In this document: piece by piece, positions 38,897-46,847 of the stretch
Layout of the letters: every line of letters begins with the position of its first letter
Numbering within the stretch: the stretch's first letter is position 1
Assembly: GCF_002355475.1 (NCBI RefSeq)
Contig: NZ_AP014862.1
Span: forward strand, 3,720,001-3,784,000
DNA from: Pseudomonas furukawaii
Lineage (GTDB): Bacteria; Pseudomonadota; Gammaproteobacteria; Pseudomonadales; Pseudomonadaceae
Direction of reading: 5' to 3'
Length of the DNA: 64,000 nucleotides
The notes under the pieces: model-generated
What the model was told of the DNA's origin: nothing
Database searches by the model: none
Seen by the model: only the letters and a program-made list of their open reading frames with translations
Position numbers and translations under genes: made by a program

Positions 38897-39919
38897 ATGC
38901 AACCCCTCGGCTATACCTCGGTTCCCGCCCTGATCAAGTACCTGCGCCATGCCGAACACCTCGGCCTGGACCCGGCCGCGACCCTGGCCGCCGCCGGTAT
39001 CCGCCCGGAAGACCTGGCGGACAACGGCAAGCGCCTGCCCAGCGAGGTCCACGAGCGGCTGCTGGGTCATCTGGCCCGCACGTCCGGCGACCCCCTCTTC
39101 GGCCTCCACGCCGCCCGCTACGTCCAACCCGGGTCCTGGAGCGTGCTGGGCTACATCACCATGAACTGCGCCACCCTGGGCGAGGCGATGAGCCGCATCG
39201 CCCCCTACGAGAAGCTGGTGGGCGACATGGGCGTGAGCCGTATCGAGGCCGATGCCGACCTGGTGCGAATGGTCTGGTCCTGTCGTCATCAGGACCCGCT
39301 GATCCGCCGCCACATGGTGGAGAACGTGCTGGCGTCCTGGCTGCTCTACGCGCGCTGGATCGCCGACATGCAACGCTCCCCCCGGGAAGTCTGGTTCGAG
39401 CATGCCCTGCCGGCAGAGACGGAGATCGACGCGTACGAGGAGGTGTTCGGCTGTCCGGTGCGTTTCGAGCAGCCCTGCAGCGCCCTGCTGGTGCCCCTGG
39501 ACTACCTCGTCCTGCCCCTGCGGCAGGCCGACGCCAACCTGCTGCGTACCCTGGAAGAACACGCCCTGGCGCTGATGGCGGGCCTGGACGATGACGAACC
39601 GCTGCCGCAACGGGTGAAGAACGCCCTGCGCCTGCTGCTCAAGGACGGCCTGCCGCGCAAGGAAAGGGTCGCGGAGAAGTTCAGCATGACGGTGCGCACC
39701 CTGCAGCGGCACCTGCAGAACGCCGGCACCAGCTACCAGCAGATCCTCGACGAACTGCGCCAGGAGCTGGCCGAGCACTACCTGCTGCGCAGCGACCTGC
39801 CGATCCAGGACATCGCCTTCTACCTGGGTTTCACCGAATCCCGCTCATTCCACCGCAGCTTCAAGGCCTGGACCGGCCAGACGCCGGGGGAATTCCGCGA
39901 GGCGAGACGTCATGGCTGA
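38897..39919 (+). CDS. AraC-family regulator with AraC-type ligand domain
   Basis: 340 residues. An N-terminal ~190-residue arabinose-binding-like AraC domain (GLDPAATLAAAGIRPEDL, GYITMNCATLGEAMSRIAPYEKL) and a C-terminal two-HTH domain (AEKFSMTVRTLQRHLQNAG, IAFYLGFTESRSFHRSFKAWTGQTPGEFR). Divergent from the AGPS-like operon, which is the probable target. The start at 38897 is chosen from the domain; its Shine-Dalgarno (AGGA) is weak and far. Signal unknown. Confidence 0.9.
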   Translation: MQPLGYTSVPALIKYLRHAEHLGLDPAATLAAAGIRPEDLADNGKRLPSEVHERLLGHLARTSGDPLFGLHAARYVQPGSWSVLGYITMNCATLGEAMSRIAPYEKLVGDMGVSRIEADADLVRMVWSCRHQDPLIRRHMVENVLASWLLYARWIADMQRSPREVWFEHALPAETEIDAYEEVFGCPVRFEQPCSALLVPLDYLVLPLRQADANLLRTLEEHALALMAGLDDDEPLPQRVKNALRLLLKDGLPRKERVAEKFSMTVRTLQRHLQNAGTSYQQILDELRQELAEHYLLRSDLPIQDIAFYLGFTESRSFHRSFKAWTGQTPGEFREARRHG

Positions 39920-39972
39920 AGACGCCGGAAGGGGCGAACCCATTCGCCCCTTCCGCTAGAGAATGCAGCGGA

Positions 39973-41187
39973 TCAGCCCAGCAATTCGCTCAACGGAATG
40001 AACCGCAGGCGGTCGCCTTCCGCCAGCGTGGTGCCCTCCAGCACCTCCACCAGCCCCTCGGCCCAGGCCGCGCTGCGCAGCACGCCGGAGCTCTGGTTCG
40101 GGTAAATCACCGCGCGGCCGTTCTCCAGGCGCGCACGCAGGTATTCGCGGCGGTTGCCCGGTTTCTTCCAGACGAACCCGGCCGGCACGTCGAAGCCGAG
40201 CGGCGTCACCTCCTGCACACCCAGGCGGCGCAGCAGGTAGGGGCGCGCCAGCAGGCCGAAGGTGACCAGGGTGGAGGCGGGGTTGCCCGGCAGGCCGATC
40301 ACCGGCACACCACGGAAATGCCCGAAGGTCAGCGGCTTGCCCGGTTTGATGGCCAGCTTCCACAGGGCCAGCTCGCCCTCTTCCCGCAGTGCCGCACCGA
40401 GGAAGTCCGCCTCGCCCACCGACACGCCGCCCGTGGACAGGATCAGGTCGACCCCGTGCAACTGCGCCAGCGCCTCACGGGTCAGCGCCAGGTCATCGGC
40501 GAGGATGCCCGCATCCACCACCGCGCAACCCAGGCGCCGCAACCAGGCGATCAGCAGGCTGCGGTTGCTGTTGTAGATCTGCCCGGGCCCCAGGGGCTGG
40601 CCCGGCGGTACCAGTTCGTCGCCGGTGGACACCACCGCCACCACCGGGCGGCGGCGCACCGTCAGACGGGCGGCGCCGAGGGAGGCGCACAGGCCCGTTT
40701 CGATGGGGCCGAGCCGGGTTCCGGCAGTCAGCACGGTTTCGCCGGTACGGGTTTCCTGGCCACGGACGCGGACGTTCTGGCCGGCCCGCAGGGGCTGCAG
40801 GAAGCGCACCCGGCCATCGGGCAGGACCTCGACGTTCTCCTGCATTTCCACCAGGTCGGCGCCCTCCGGCAGCGGCGCACCGGTGAAGATGCGCGCGCAG
40901 GTGCCGGGCTCAAGCGGCTCCGGCGCGTTGCCCGCGAGGATCCGCTGGCTGACCACCAGGGGCTCGCCCTGCCAGTCCGCCAGGCGCAAGGCGTACCCGT
41001 CCATGGCGCTGTTGTCCCAGGGCGGCAGGTCGATGCCCGAAACCAGGGGCTCGGCCAGCACACGGCCATCCGCCTCCGCCAGGTCGACGCTTTCGCTCGC
41101 CGTGATCGAAGCCGCCTCGGCCAGTGCCAACAGGCGCGCCAGGGCATCCTCGACCGGCATCAGGCCCGGATGGTCGCAGCCGCTCAT
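39973..41187 (-). CDS. moeA: Molybdopterin molybdenumtransferase MoeA
   Basis: 404 residues from the ATG at 41187, which overlaps the moaB stop in ATGA. MoeA inserts molybdate into adenylylated molybdopterin. Visible: PPWDNSAMDGYALR, IFTGAPLPEGAD, VSTGDELVPPGQPL, IYNSNRSLL, STGGVSVGEADFL and the GLPGNPAST motif. Translationally coupled with moaB. A longer reading frame reaching to 41322 is a shadow within moaB. Confidence 0.95.
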   Translation of the reverse strand: MSGCDHPGLMPVEDALARLLALAEAASITASESVDLAEADGRVLAEPLVSGIDLPPWDNSAMDGYALRLADWQGEPLVVSQRILAGNAPEPLEPGTCARIFTGAPLPEGADLVEMQENVEVLPDGRVRFLQPLRAGQNVRVRGQETRTGETVLTAGTRLGPIETGLCASLGAARLTVRRRPVVAVVSTGDELVPPGQPLGPGQIYNSNRSLLIAWLRRLGCAVVDAGILADDLALTREALAQLHGVDLILSTGGVSVGEADFLGAALREEGELALWKLAIKPGKPLTFGHFRGVPVIGLPGNPASTLVTFGLLARPYLLRRLGVQEVTPLGFDVPAGFVWKKPGNRREYLRARLENGRAVIYPNQSSGVLRSAAWAEGLVEVLEGTTLAEGDRLRFIPLSELLG

Positions 41188-41723
41188 CCCCGGCTCTCGC
41201 AAGCCGCCACCGCCTTCAGGTGCGGGACGAAATTGCAGGGACGATGGCGGTTGTCCAGTTGCTCGGAGAGGATGCCGTCCCAGGCGGTGCGGCAGGCGTT
41301 GGTGGAACCCGGCAGGCAGCACACCAGCGTGTTGTTGGCCAGCCCGGCCAGGGCGCGGGACTGCATGGTGGAGGTGCCGATATCGGCCACGGAAATCTGC
41401 CGGAAGTACTCGCCGAAGCCTTCCACCTGCTTGTCCAGCAGGCAGGCCACCGCCTCGGGAGTGCTGTCGCGGCCGGTGAAGCCGGTACCACCGGTGATCA
41501 GCACCACCTGGGTGACGTCGTCGGCGATCCAGGCGGCTACCTGGGCGCGGATCTTGTACAGGTCATCCTTCAGCAGCACCCGCGCCGACAGGCTGTGACC
41601 CGCGGCGGTCAGGCGATCGACGAAGAGCTGGCCTGAGGTGTCGGTCTCCAGGCTGCGGGTATCACTGACGGTAAGAACGGCAATGTTGAGCGGCACGAAT
41701 ACCGCCTCGGCCTTGTGACTCAT
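41184..41723 (-). CDS. moaB: Molybdenum cofactor biosynthesis protein MoaB
   Basis: 179 residues. The MoeA/Mog fold motifs LNIAVLTVSDTRSLETDTSGQ, ITGGTGFTGRDSTPEAV and LVCCLPGSTNAC are evident. MoaB/MogA adenylylates molybdopterin before metal insertion. GGAAG precedes the ATG. It is read with moeA, and divergent from mobA, gathering three Mo-cofactor steps here. Confidence 0.94.
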   Translation of the reverse strand: MSHKAEAVFVPLNIAVLTVSDTRSLETDTSGQLFVDRLTAAGHSLSARVLLKDDLYKIRAQVAAWIADDVTQVVLITGGTGFTGRDSTPEAVACLLDKQVEGFGEYFRQISVADIGTSTMQSRALAGLANNTLVCCLPGSTNACRTAWDGILSEQLDNRHRPCNFVPHLKAVAACESRG

Positions 41724-41792
41724 GGCAGGCTTCCAAGGTTGTAGGAGTGGATGCCGGGTGTTATATCACAGCGCCGAACAGGAGACCGCGCC

Positions 41793-42383
41793 ATGTCCGA
41801 CAATCCCCTTCCCGCCTGCTCTGTCCTGCTGCTCTCCGGTGGCCGGGGCCAGCGCATGGGCGGTCGCGACAAGGGGTTGCTGGAGTGGCGCGGTCGCCCC
41901 CTGATCGCCTGGCTCCACGCACGCGTCCGCCCCTGGACCGACGACCTGATCATCTCCTGCAACCGCAACCTGGACCGCTACCGTCCCTGGGCCGACCAGT
42001 TGGTTCAGGACGACAGCACCGACTACCAGGGCCCCCTCGCCGGCATCCGTGCCGGGCTCGCCGCCGCGCGCCACGAGCAGGTGCTGATCCTGCCCTGCGA
42101 CGCGCCCCGGGTCGATGACACCCTGATCACCCAATTGCTGGAAGCCGCCGGCGAGCACCCGGTGATGGTGCGCATGGGCCGCTACTGGGAACCCCTCTTC
42201 TGCGTCCTGCCCCGCGCCGTGCTGCCGGCGCTGGAAGCCGGCTGGCAAGCCGGGGAACGCAGCCCGCAACGCATCCTCCGCCACCTCGCCCCGGTGGCCG
42301 TGGACGTACCGGAGGGCGATCCGCGCCTGGCCAACTTCAATACCCCGGACCTGCTGCTGGGTAATGGAATCGTCGACGGCTGA
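41793..42383 (+). CDS. mobA: Molybdenum cofactor guanylyltransferase MobA
   Basis: 196 residues from the ATG at 41793 with GGAG upstream. The nucleotidyltransferase motif [23 protein letters not shown] binds [12 protein letters not shown] carries the metal-binding Asp, and ANFNTPDLL is typical of MobA C-termini. It makes the bis-MGD cofactor used by DMSO-reductase-type enzymes. Confidence 0.94.
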   Translation: MSDNPLPACSVLLLSGGRGQRMGGRDKGLLEWRGRPLIAWLHARVRPWTDDLIISCNRNLDRYRPWADQLVQDDSTDYQGPLAGIRAGLAAARHEQVLILPCDAPRVDDTLITQLLEAAGEHPVMVRMGRYWEPLFCVLPRAVLPALEAGWQAGERSPQRILRHLAPVAVDVPEGDPRLANFNTPDLLLGNGIVDG

Positions 42384-42461
42384 CGAAATCGACCGGAACT
42401 TTGCCCGGGCTGATTCCGTCAGAACGTTCGTACAAATTACCTACCCATCAAGGAGATGACG

Positions 42462-42683
42462 ATGAATCAGCGGACAGTCCCCGCCCTTGTGCTCGCCCTG
42501 GGCCTTTTCACCCTGGCCGGTTGCTCCTCGCCGACCGTGATAACGCTCAACGACGGTCGCGAGATCCAGGCCGTGGACAAGCCCGACTACGACGAAGACT
42601 CGGGCTTCTACGAGTTCGAGCAACTGGACGGCAAGCGCGCCAAGGTGAACAAGGACCAGGTGCGCACCATCAAGGAACTTTGA
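42462..42683 (+). CDS. Small lipoprotein, YgdI/YgdR type (DUF903)
   Basis: 73 residues. Signal peptide ends in the lipobox LAGC, and the mature part VITLNDGREIQAVDKPDYDEDSGFYEFEQLDGKRAKVNKDQVRTI is the DUF903 SH3-like fold. The ATG at 42462 is six bases after AAGGAG; the ATG at 42456 touches it, so the later is used. Outer- or inner-membrane small lipoprotein of unknown role (PA3031-like). Confidence 0.88.
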   Translation: MNQRTVPALVLALGLFTLAGCSSPTVITLNDGREIQAVDKPDYDEDSGFYEFEQLDGKRAKVNKDQVRTIKEL

Positions 42684-42690
42684 TCCCGCA

Positions 42691-42721
42691 GGCCCGCTCC
42701 CGTCTGATCCCGGAGCGGGCC
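42691..42721 (+). terminator. Hairpin after the lipoprotein gene
   Basis: GGCCCGCTCC / GGAGCGGGCC 10-bp perfect stem with 11-base loop, eight bases after the stop. No T tract. Confidence 0.5.
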
Positions 42722-42812
42722 CCGACCCTCCCCGCCCGATACCGCGCCACCCGCCGCGTTCCACCGCCCCCGTCCCGGCCCAGGCAATCTCAAAAATTTT
42801 TTCGCTAACCCC

Positions 42813-42840
42813 TTGTAGCCCAAAAGTTTTTCTGTAGAAT
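42813..42840 (+). promoter_or_regulatory. Promoter of tRNA-Pro
   Basis: TTGTAG, 16 bases, TAGAAT, followed by GCGCGCC, a GC-rich discriminator typical of stable-RNA promoters, 14 bases before the tRNA. Confidence 0.65.
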
Positions 42841-42853
42841 GCGCGCCACACAA

Positions 42854-42930
42854 CGGAGCGTAGCGCAGCTTGGTAGCGCGTCTCGTTCGGGACGAGAAGG
42901 TCGCTGGTTCGAATCCAGTCGCTCCGACCA
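42854..42930 (+). tRNA. tRNA-Pro (anticodon CGG)
   Basis: 77 bases including encoded CCA. Acceptor stem CGGAGCG/CGCTCCG, D arm AGCGCAGCTTGGTAGCGC, anticodon stem TCTCG/CGAGA with loop TTCGGGA, and T arm CTGGTTCGAATCCAG. Its 3' end is the integration site of the island. Confidence 0.97.
42908..42930 (+). repeat. attL: tRNA-Pro 3' end, left island boundary
   Basis: TTCGAATCCAGTCGCTC (17 bases exact) then CGACCA; the same 17 bases, then GACCA, occur at 59529-59550. The element reconstitutes the tRNA end. Integrase and a putative origin lie between. Confidence 0.88.
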
Positions 42931-42975
42931 ATACGATGTTTCTGGTTGTCCCAAGTAGTACCAGAAACACCCTGA

Positions 42976-42999
42976 AAAGCCCGCCCAGTGCGGGCTTTC
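42976..42999 (+). terminator. Terminator following the tRNA on the island side
   Basis: AAAAGCCCGC-CCAGT-GCGGGCTTT stem-loop then TCTTGTTT. It replaces the native terminator, displaced to 59559-59586 by integration. Confidence 0.75.
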
Positions 43000-43044
43000 T
43001 TGTTTCTAGCTGTACCATGTGGTCTCAGGTCAATTCACCCCGCC

Positions 43045-43093
43045 GTGTATGCCAGACGTGTATGCCCGGGAAAATTCGAACCGGAGGCATACA
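43045..43093. repeat. Left arm repeats TGTATGCC (two direct, one inverted)
   Basis: TGTATGCC at 43046-43053 and 43059-43066, and its reverse complement GGCATACA at 43086-43093. The same motif occurs twice at the right end (59456-59475). Such repeats close to both att sites fit arm-type integrase or excisionase binding sites; the third overlaps the region of the integrase ribosome site. Confidence 0.6.
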
Positions 43094-43096
43094 AGG

Positions 43097-44332
43097 ATGA
43101 AACGGCAGGAAATCAAGCGCCGCCCACTGGCCGATACGACCCTCTCCACCCTCGAACCGGAAGCCACCGTCTACCGCGAACACGACGGCAACGGCCTCTA
43201 CTTCCGCGTGAAGCCCAACGGGCAAAAATCCTGGGAACTCCGCTACAAGAAGCCAGACGGCAAATGGTCCTGGCTTGGCCTCGGTGGCTACCCCGAGGTA
43301 AGCGGCGCCCTCGCTCGCAAGAAGGCCGCCGAGCTGCGAGCCGAAGCCGCCAACGGCAACAATCCCCTCGTCACCAAACACGCCCGCAAGGCGGCCGCCG
43401 TCGCTGCCGCCAACAACACCTTCGAGAAGCTCGCCCGCGAGTGGTATGAGGCTCGCCGCCCGGGCTGGGAAGAAGGCACCGCCCGACGCATCATCGGCGC
43501 CCTCGAGCTCCACGTATTCCCTGTATTCGGCCCGCGCCCCTTCACCGAGATCCCGCCCATGGAATGGATGGAGTTCCTGCGGGACATGGAACGCAAGGGC
43601 ATCATCGACCAGACCGGCAACGTGCGGCGTTTCTGCAAAGAGATCTACGACCTGGCCCGCGTGACCGGCCGAGCGCTCTACAACCCCCTGGAAGGCCTAC
43701 ACAGGTTTCTCCAGACCAGGGCGGCCGAGAACTACGCCCACGTCTCGCACGAAGAACTCCCGGCCCTCCTGCGCGCCATCAGCGCCTATCCCCACGCCAA
43801 CGACATTCGACTCGGCCTGCGCCTGCTGATGCTCACCGCCGTGCGCCCCAGCGAGCTACGCGAGGCGCCCTGGTCGGAGTTCGACCTCAAGAAAGCACTC
43901 TGGAACATCCCCGCCGCACGAATGAAGAAGCGCCGCGATCATGTGGTGCCACTTTCAAAGCAGGCCCTGGAGATTCTTCGCAAGCTCCAGGAGCTGAATG
44001 GGCGCTATCCCCTGCTCTTCCCCGGCCGTAACGACCGCACCAAACCCCGCAGCAACATGGCCTTCAACATGGCCCTGCGGCGCATGGGCTACGAAGGCCG
44101 GCAAACCGGCCACGGGTTCCGGCACATCGCCTCCACCCTGCTGCGCGAGAACGGCTTTCCCCGGGAGCACGTCGAGGCGCAGTTGGCACATGTGGAGGAA
44201 GGCGTTTCAGGGGTCTACAACAAGGCGATCTACCTGGAGCAACGGCGGGAGATGATGCAGTGGTATGCGGATCACCTGGAGCTGCTGGAGCACGGCAATG
44301 TTGTTCAGGTGGACTTCAAGAGGAAGCAATAA
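43097..44332 (+). CDS. int: P4-type tyrosine integrase
   Basis: 411 residues from the ATG at 43097 (GGAGG upstream). N-terminal DUF4102-like arm-binding domain (LYFRVKPNGQKSWELRYKKPDGK) and SAM-like core-binding domain precede the catalytic domain with Arg in LTAVRPSELR, H-x-x-R in HGFRHIAST, His in LAHVEEGVSGVYNK and the Tyr. It would catalyse integration into tRNA-Pro and, with an AlpA-like factor, excision. It lies 166 bases inside attL, as usual for P4-like elements. Confidence 0.93.
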   Translation: MKRQEIKRRPLADTTLSTLEPEATVYREHDGNGLYFRVKPNGQKSWELRYKKPDGKWSWLGLGGYPEVSGALARKKAAELRAEAANGNNPLVTKHARKAAAVAAANNTFEKLAREWYEARRPGWEEGTARRIIGALELHVFPVFGPRPFTEIPPMEWMEFLRDMERKGIIDQTGNVRRFCKEIYDLARVTGRALYNPLEGLHRFLQTRAAENYAHVSHEELPALLRAISAYPHANDIRLGLRLLMLTAVRPSELREAPWSEFDLKKALWNIPAARMKKRRDHVVPLSKQALEILRKLQELNGRYPLLFPGRNDRTKPRSNMAFNMALRRMGYEGRQTGHGFRHIASTLLRENGFPREHVEAQLAHVEEGVSGVYNKAIYLEQRREMMQWYADHLELLEHGNVVQVDFKRKQ

Positions 44333-44502
44333 AGCGTGGCGGTTCGAAGTGAGCAAATCGTCTTACTCGAATTTGACCATTCGCTGGGGCCGGCGCGCCG
44401 GAGCATAGGGCCGTGTGGCATTGATGCGCTCTCAGTACAGGACAACCGTAGTCAGAATTCTTGGCGTGATAGCATTCTGCCTCTTTGAACGGAGGCGCTC
44501 AC

Positions 44503-44877
44503 ATGACAGGCATGATTCAGGGGTTCCCAGCATCCGATTGGGTTCGAGCACGAAATATTGCGCGTGATGTGCTAGTCGAGCGCGCTCGACGACCTGCAGC
44601 GCAGACGATCACCTACAGCGATCTGGTTGCTCGGCTTCCGATCGCGATTGAGCCCAACGATCCAAGATTGAGTGCTTTACTGGATGAAATTTCGAGAATG
44701 GAATACGCCGAGGGGCGAGGGTTCTTGACTGTCCTTGTCGTCCATAAGCGGGGGGATCTGATGCCTGGTGAGGGATTCTTCAGTATGGCGGCAGAGTGCG
44801 GAGCAAGCTTTACCGACCGTGAGCGATTCTGGAGCGATGCCCTTAACGTTGTCCTGTTTGCTTGGCGTTCCAGGTAA
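44503..44877 (+). CDS. Unknown protein in the satellite cargo (124 aa)
   Basis: 124 residues from the ATG at 44503, with GGAGG eight bases upstream. Sequence pattern: an N-terminal helical part (ARNIARDVLVERARRP), TITYSDLVARLPIAIEPNDPRLSALLDEISRMEYAEGRGFLTVLVVHKRGDLMPGEGFFSMAAECG. The TYSDLV...LLDEIS part reads like a small winged-helix. Lower GC than the backbone. I do not recognise a named family. It sits directly upstream of an OLD-family nuclease and could be part of a defence module, which is inference from position. Confidence 0.6.
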   Translation: MTGMIQGFPASDWVRARNIARDVLVERARRPAAQTITYSDLVARLPIAIEPNDPRLSALLDEISRMEYAEGRGFLTVLVVHKRGDLMPGEGFFSMAAECGASFTDRERFWSDALNVVLFAWRSR

Positions 44878-44900
44878 CCGCGCTTAAGCGGATCGTTTTT
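44878..44900 (+). terminator. Possible terminator after the 124-aa gene
   Basis: CCGC-GCTTAA-GCGG (palindromic CGCTTAAGCG inside) followed by ATCGTTTTT, starting right after the stop codon. Confidence 0.5.
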
Positions 44901-44973
44901 GCCCGTCAGCAGAGGTACCTGCGGAAGGAAACCGAATTGTCCACCATGAACCCTCTGATCATTGGCAATCATT

Positions 44974-44989
44974 AACGATTAACATCGTT
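44974..44989 (+). promoter_or_regulatory. Inverted repeat AACGAT-TAAC-ATCGTT upstream of the OLD gene
   Basis: A perfect 6+4+6 inverted repeat 47 bases before the OLD ATG, a good size for an operator of a dimeric regulator. Confidence 0.45.
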
Positions 44990-45036
44990 GAAGCACGGCA
45001 CTGACAGCACAATTACCACTACAAGGAAGCGATGGT

Positions 45037-46761
45037 ATGAAACTGCGTCACCTACGCATTCATAATTTTCGGTCAATCATTGATGCAGAGATTGAGGCCC
45101 ACGACTACACGATGGTTGTCGGAGCTAACAATGCCGGTAAAAGCAACCTCTTCGGGGCGCTCAGAGCCTTCTATGAGGACGTCAAGTGGTCAACTGATGA
45201 CTTCCCCAAAGTAGGAGCAACAGATGATGAGTCTTGGGTTGAGCTCACCTTCCTGTTGGACGAGCAGGAGTGGGCTGGGCTCGCAGAGAAGTACAAAGTG
45301 GGGGCGGATGACCGAAGACTTTCAGTACGTCGGTACTTTGCTTCTGGCTCTCGAGAGGTCAAGAGCAGCCAGAGCAACATCCATGCGATTGTGGGTGGTC
45401 TCCCTGAGAAGGAGCTCTTCTACGGGGCCAAAAACATCGGTACGGCGAAGGTTGGTAGGCTGATCTACATTCCTGCTCTAACAACGCCCAACGAGCAGAT
45501 GAAGACCTCTGGGCCATCCCCCCTCAGGGATATGCTCAATTTCATGTTCAAGCAGCTTGTGGCCGGTAGTGGTGCTTACAAAGCATTAGAGAGCGCTTTT
45601 GGGGCGTTGGACGCCGAAGCTCGAGGAGACGATGGGTTTCTCTCGAAAATCTCAGACCCCATAAACGAAGCGATCTCTCATTGGGGAGTGAGATTCGACA
45701 TGGGTGTAAACCCCATTTCCCCTGAGGAAATCACCAAGAATCTTGTAAAGCATGGGTTCGTAGACGCGATGCTCGGCGATACGGTCTTCGCGCTTGAACG
45801 TTATGGACACGGCTTTCAACGCTCATTCTTGTATGAGCTGATCAAGCTTGCGCCGACCTTTGTCGAAACGAAGGCGGGTGCCAAGAAAGACTTCGACCCT
45901 GATTTCACTCTGATCCTATTCGAGGAGCCTGAGGCGTTTCTCCATCCCTGTCAGCAGGAGAGTATGGGGTACAACCTGCGTCGTCTCGGTGAAGGGGCTG
46001 GGCAGCAAGTCTTGATTACCACTCATTCATCGACTTTCGTTGGAAAGGCCGCAGACGATCTCTGCCAGATAGTTCGTGTACAGCGCAAGAGTGGGGTTTC
46101 GGCCGCAGCTCAAATTCCGCGAGGTCAGTTGGCGAATGTCTTGGGCGAAGGAGCCAACTTAGTCAATGCGCTTGATGCATTCGTAGCAGATGGCTCAGTC
46201 GGTGAAGGACAAAAAACGGAGGCAAGAAGGCTGCTACAAAGCGCCCCCGATGACCAAGAGATAGCCGCTCAGGAAGAGCGATTCCGGTATCAGCTCTGGT
46301 TGGACTCTGAGCGAGCGTCAATGTTTTTCGCTGAGCGCATCTTGCTGGTGGAGGGGGCAACCGAAAAAGCTCTATTTACGTATCTTCTGGCGAGGGACTG
46401 GAACCACCTTGCCCACCATCGCATTGCGATTGTCGACGTTTTGGGCAAATACAACTTCCATCGCTACATGGCGCTGCTGGATGGTTTCTCGGTGCCCTAC
46501 GGCCTGATGCTCGATGACGACGGCGACAAGAACCACCACAAAGCCATCAACGAAATGTTGATGAGTCGAGCGGTAGGAAGGTGCTTGGCTGACCCAGTGC
46601 TCCTGCCTGGTTGCATGGAGAATTTCCTCGGCACCAATCTTCCCGGTCGAGAGGACAAGAAACCAGTTGAGATTCTCAAGGCGTTGGAGAGCAAGCAGAT
46701 CCCAGAGCAGAAGTTGGAGGAGCTTCAAGGCATCTTCTTGAAGGCCCTTGCATTGAGCTGA
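45037..46761 (+). CDS. OLD-family ATP-dependent nuclease (AAA + TOPRIM)
   Basis: 574 residues. N-terminal ABC-type ATPase: RIHNFRSI, Walker A GANNAGKS at 29-36, Walker B LILFEEPEAFLHP near residue 296 and ITTHSSTF. C-terminal TOPRIM: LVEGATEK (E439), then DVLGK (about 467) and LDDDGDK (about 493-497). OLD proteins, such as P2 Old, cut DNA and serve in anti-phage defence; GajA of Gabija has the same architecture. No UvrD/GajB helicase follows, so it is a stand-alone or differently partnered OLD. It is carried as cargo next to the integrase. AAGGAAGC precedes the ATG. Confidence 0.9.
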   Translation: MKLRHLRIHNFRSIIDAEIEAHDYTMVVGANNAGKSNLFGALRAFYEDVKWSTDDFPKVGATDDESWVELTFLLDEQEWAGLAEKYKVGADDRRLSVRRYFASGSREVKSSQSNIHAIVGGLPEKELFYGAKNIGTAKVGRLIYIPALTTPNEQMKTSGPSPLRDMLNFMFKQLVAGSGAYKALESAFGALDAEARGDDGFLSKISDPINEAISHWGVRFDMGVNPISPEEITKNLVKHGFVDAMLGDTVFALERYGHGFQRSFLYELIKLAPTFVETKAGAKKDFDPDFTLILFEEPEAFLHPCQQESMGYNLRRLGEGAGQQVLITTHSSTFVGKAADDLCQIVRVQRKSGVSAAAQIPRGQLANVLGEGANLVNALDAFVADGSVGEGQKTEARRLLQSAPDDQEIAAQEERFRYQLWLDSERASMFFAERILLVEGATEKALFTYLLARDWNHLAHHRIAIVDVLGKYNFHRYMALLDGFSVPYGLMLDDDGDKNHHKAINEMLMSRAVGRCLADPVLLPGCMENFLGTNLPGREDKKPVEILKALESKQIPEQKLEELQGIFLKALALS

Positions 46762-46847
46762 GCTAGGCCCCCCCATGTGTGAAACGTTGGCGTTCCTAGT
46801 CGTGGATTGGTGTCGGGAATGGAGTGCTTCTGAGGGTGGAACGTGCT

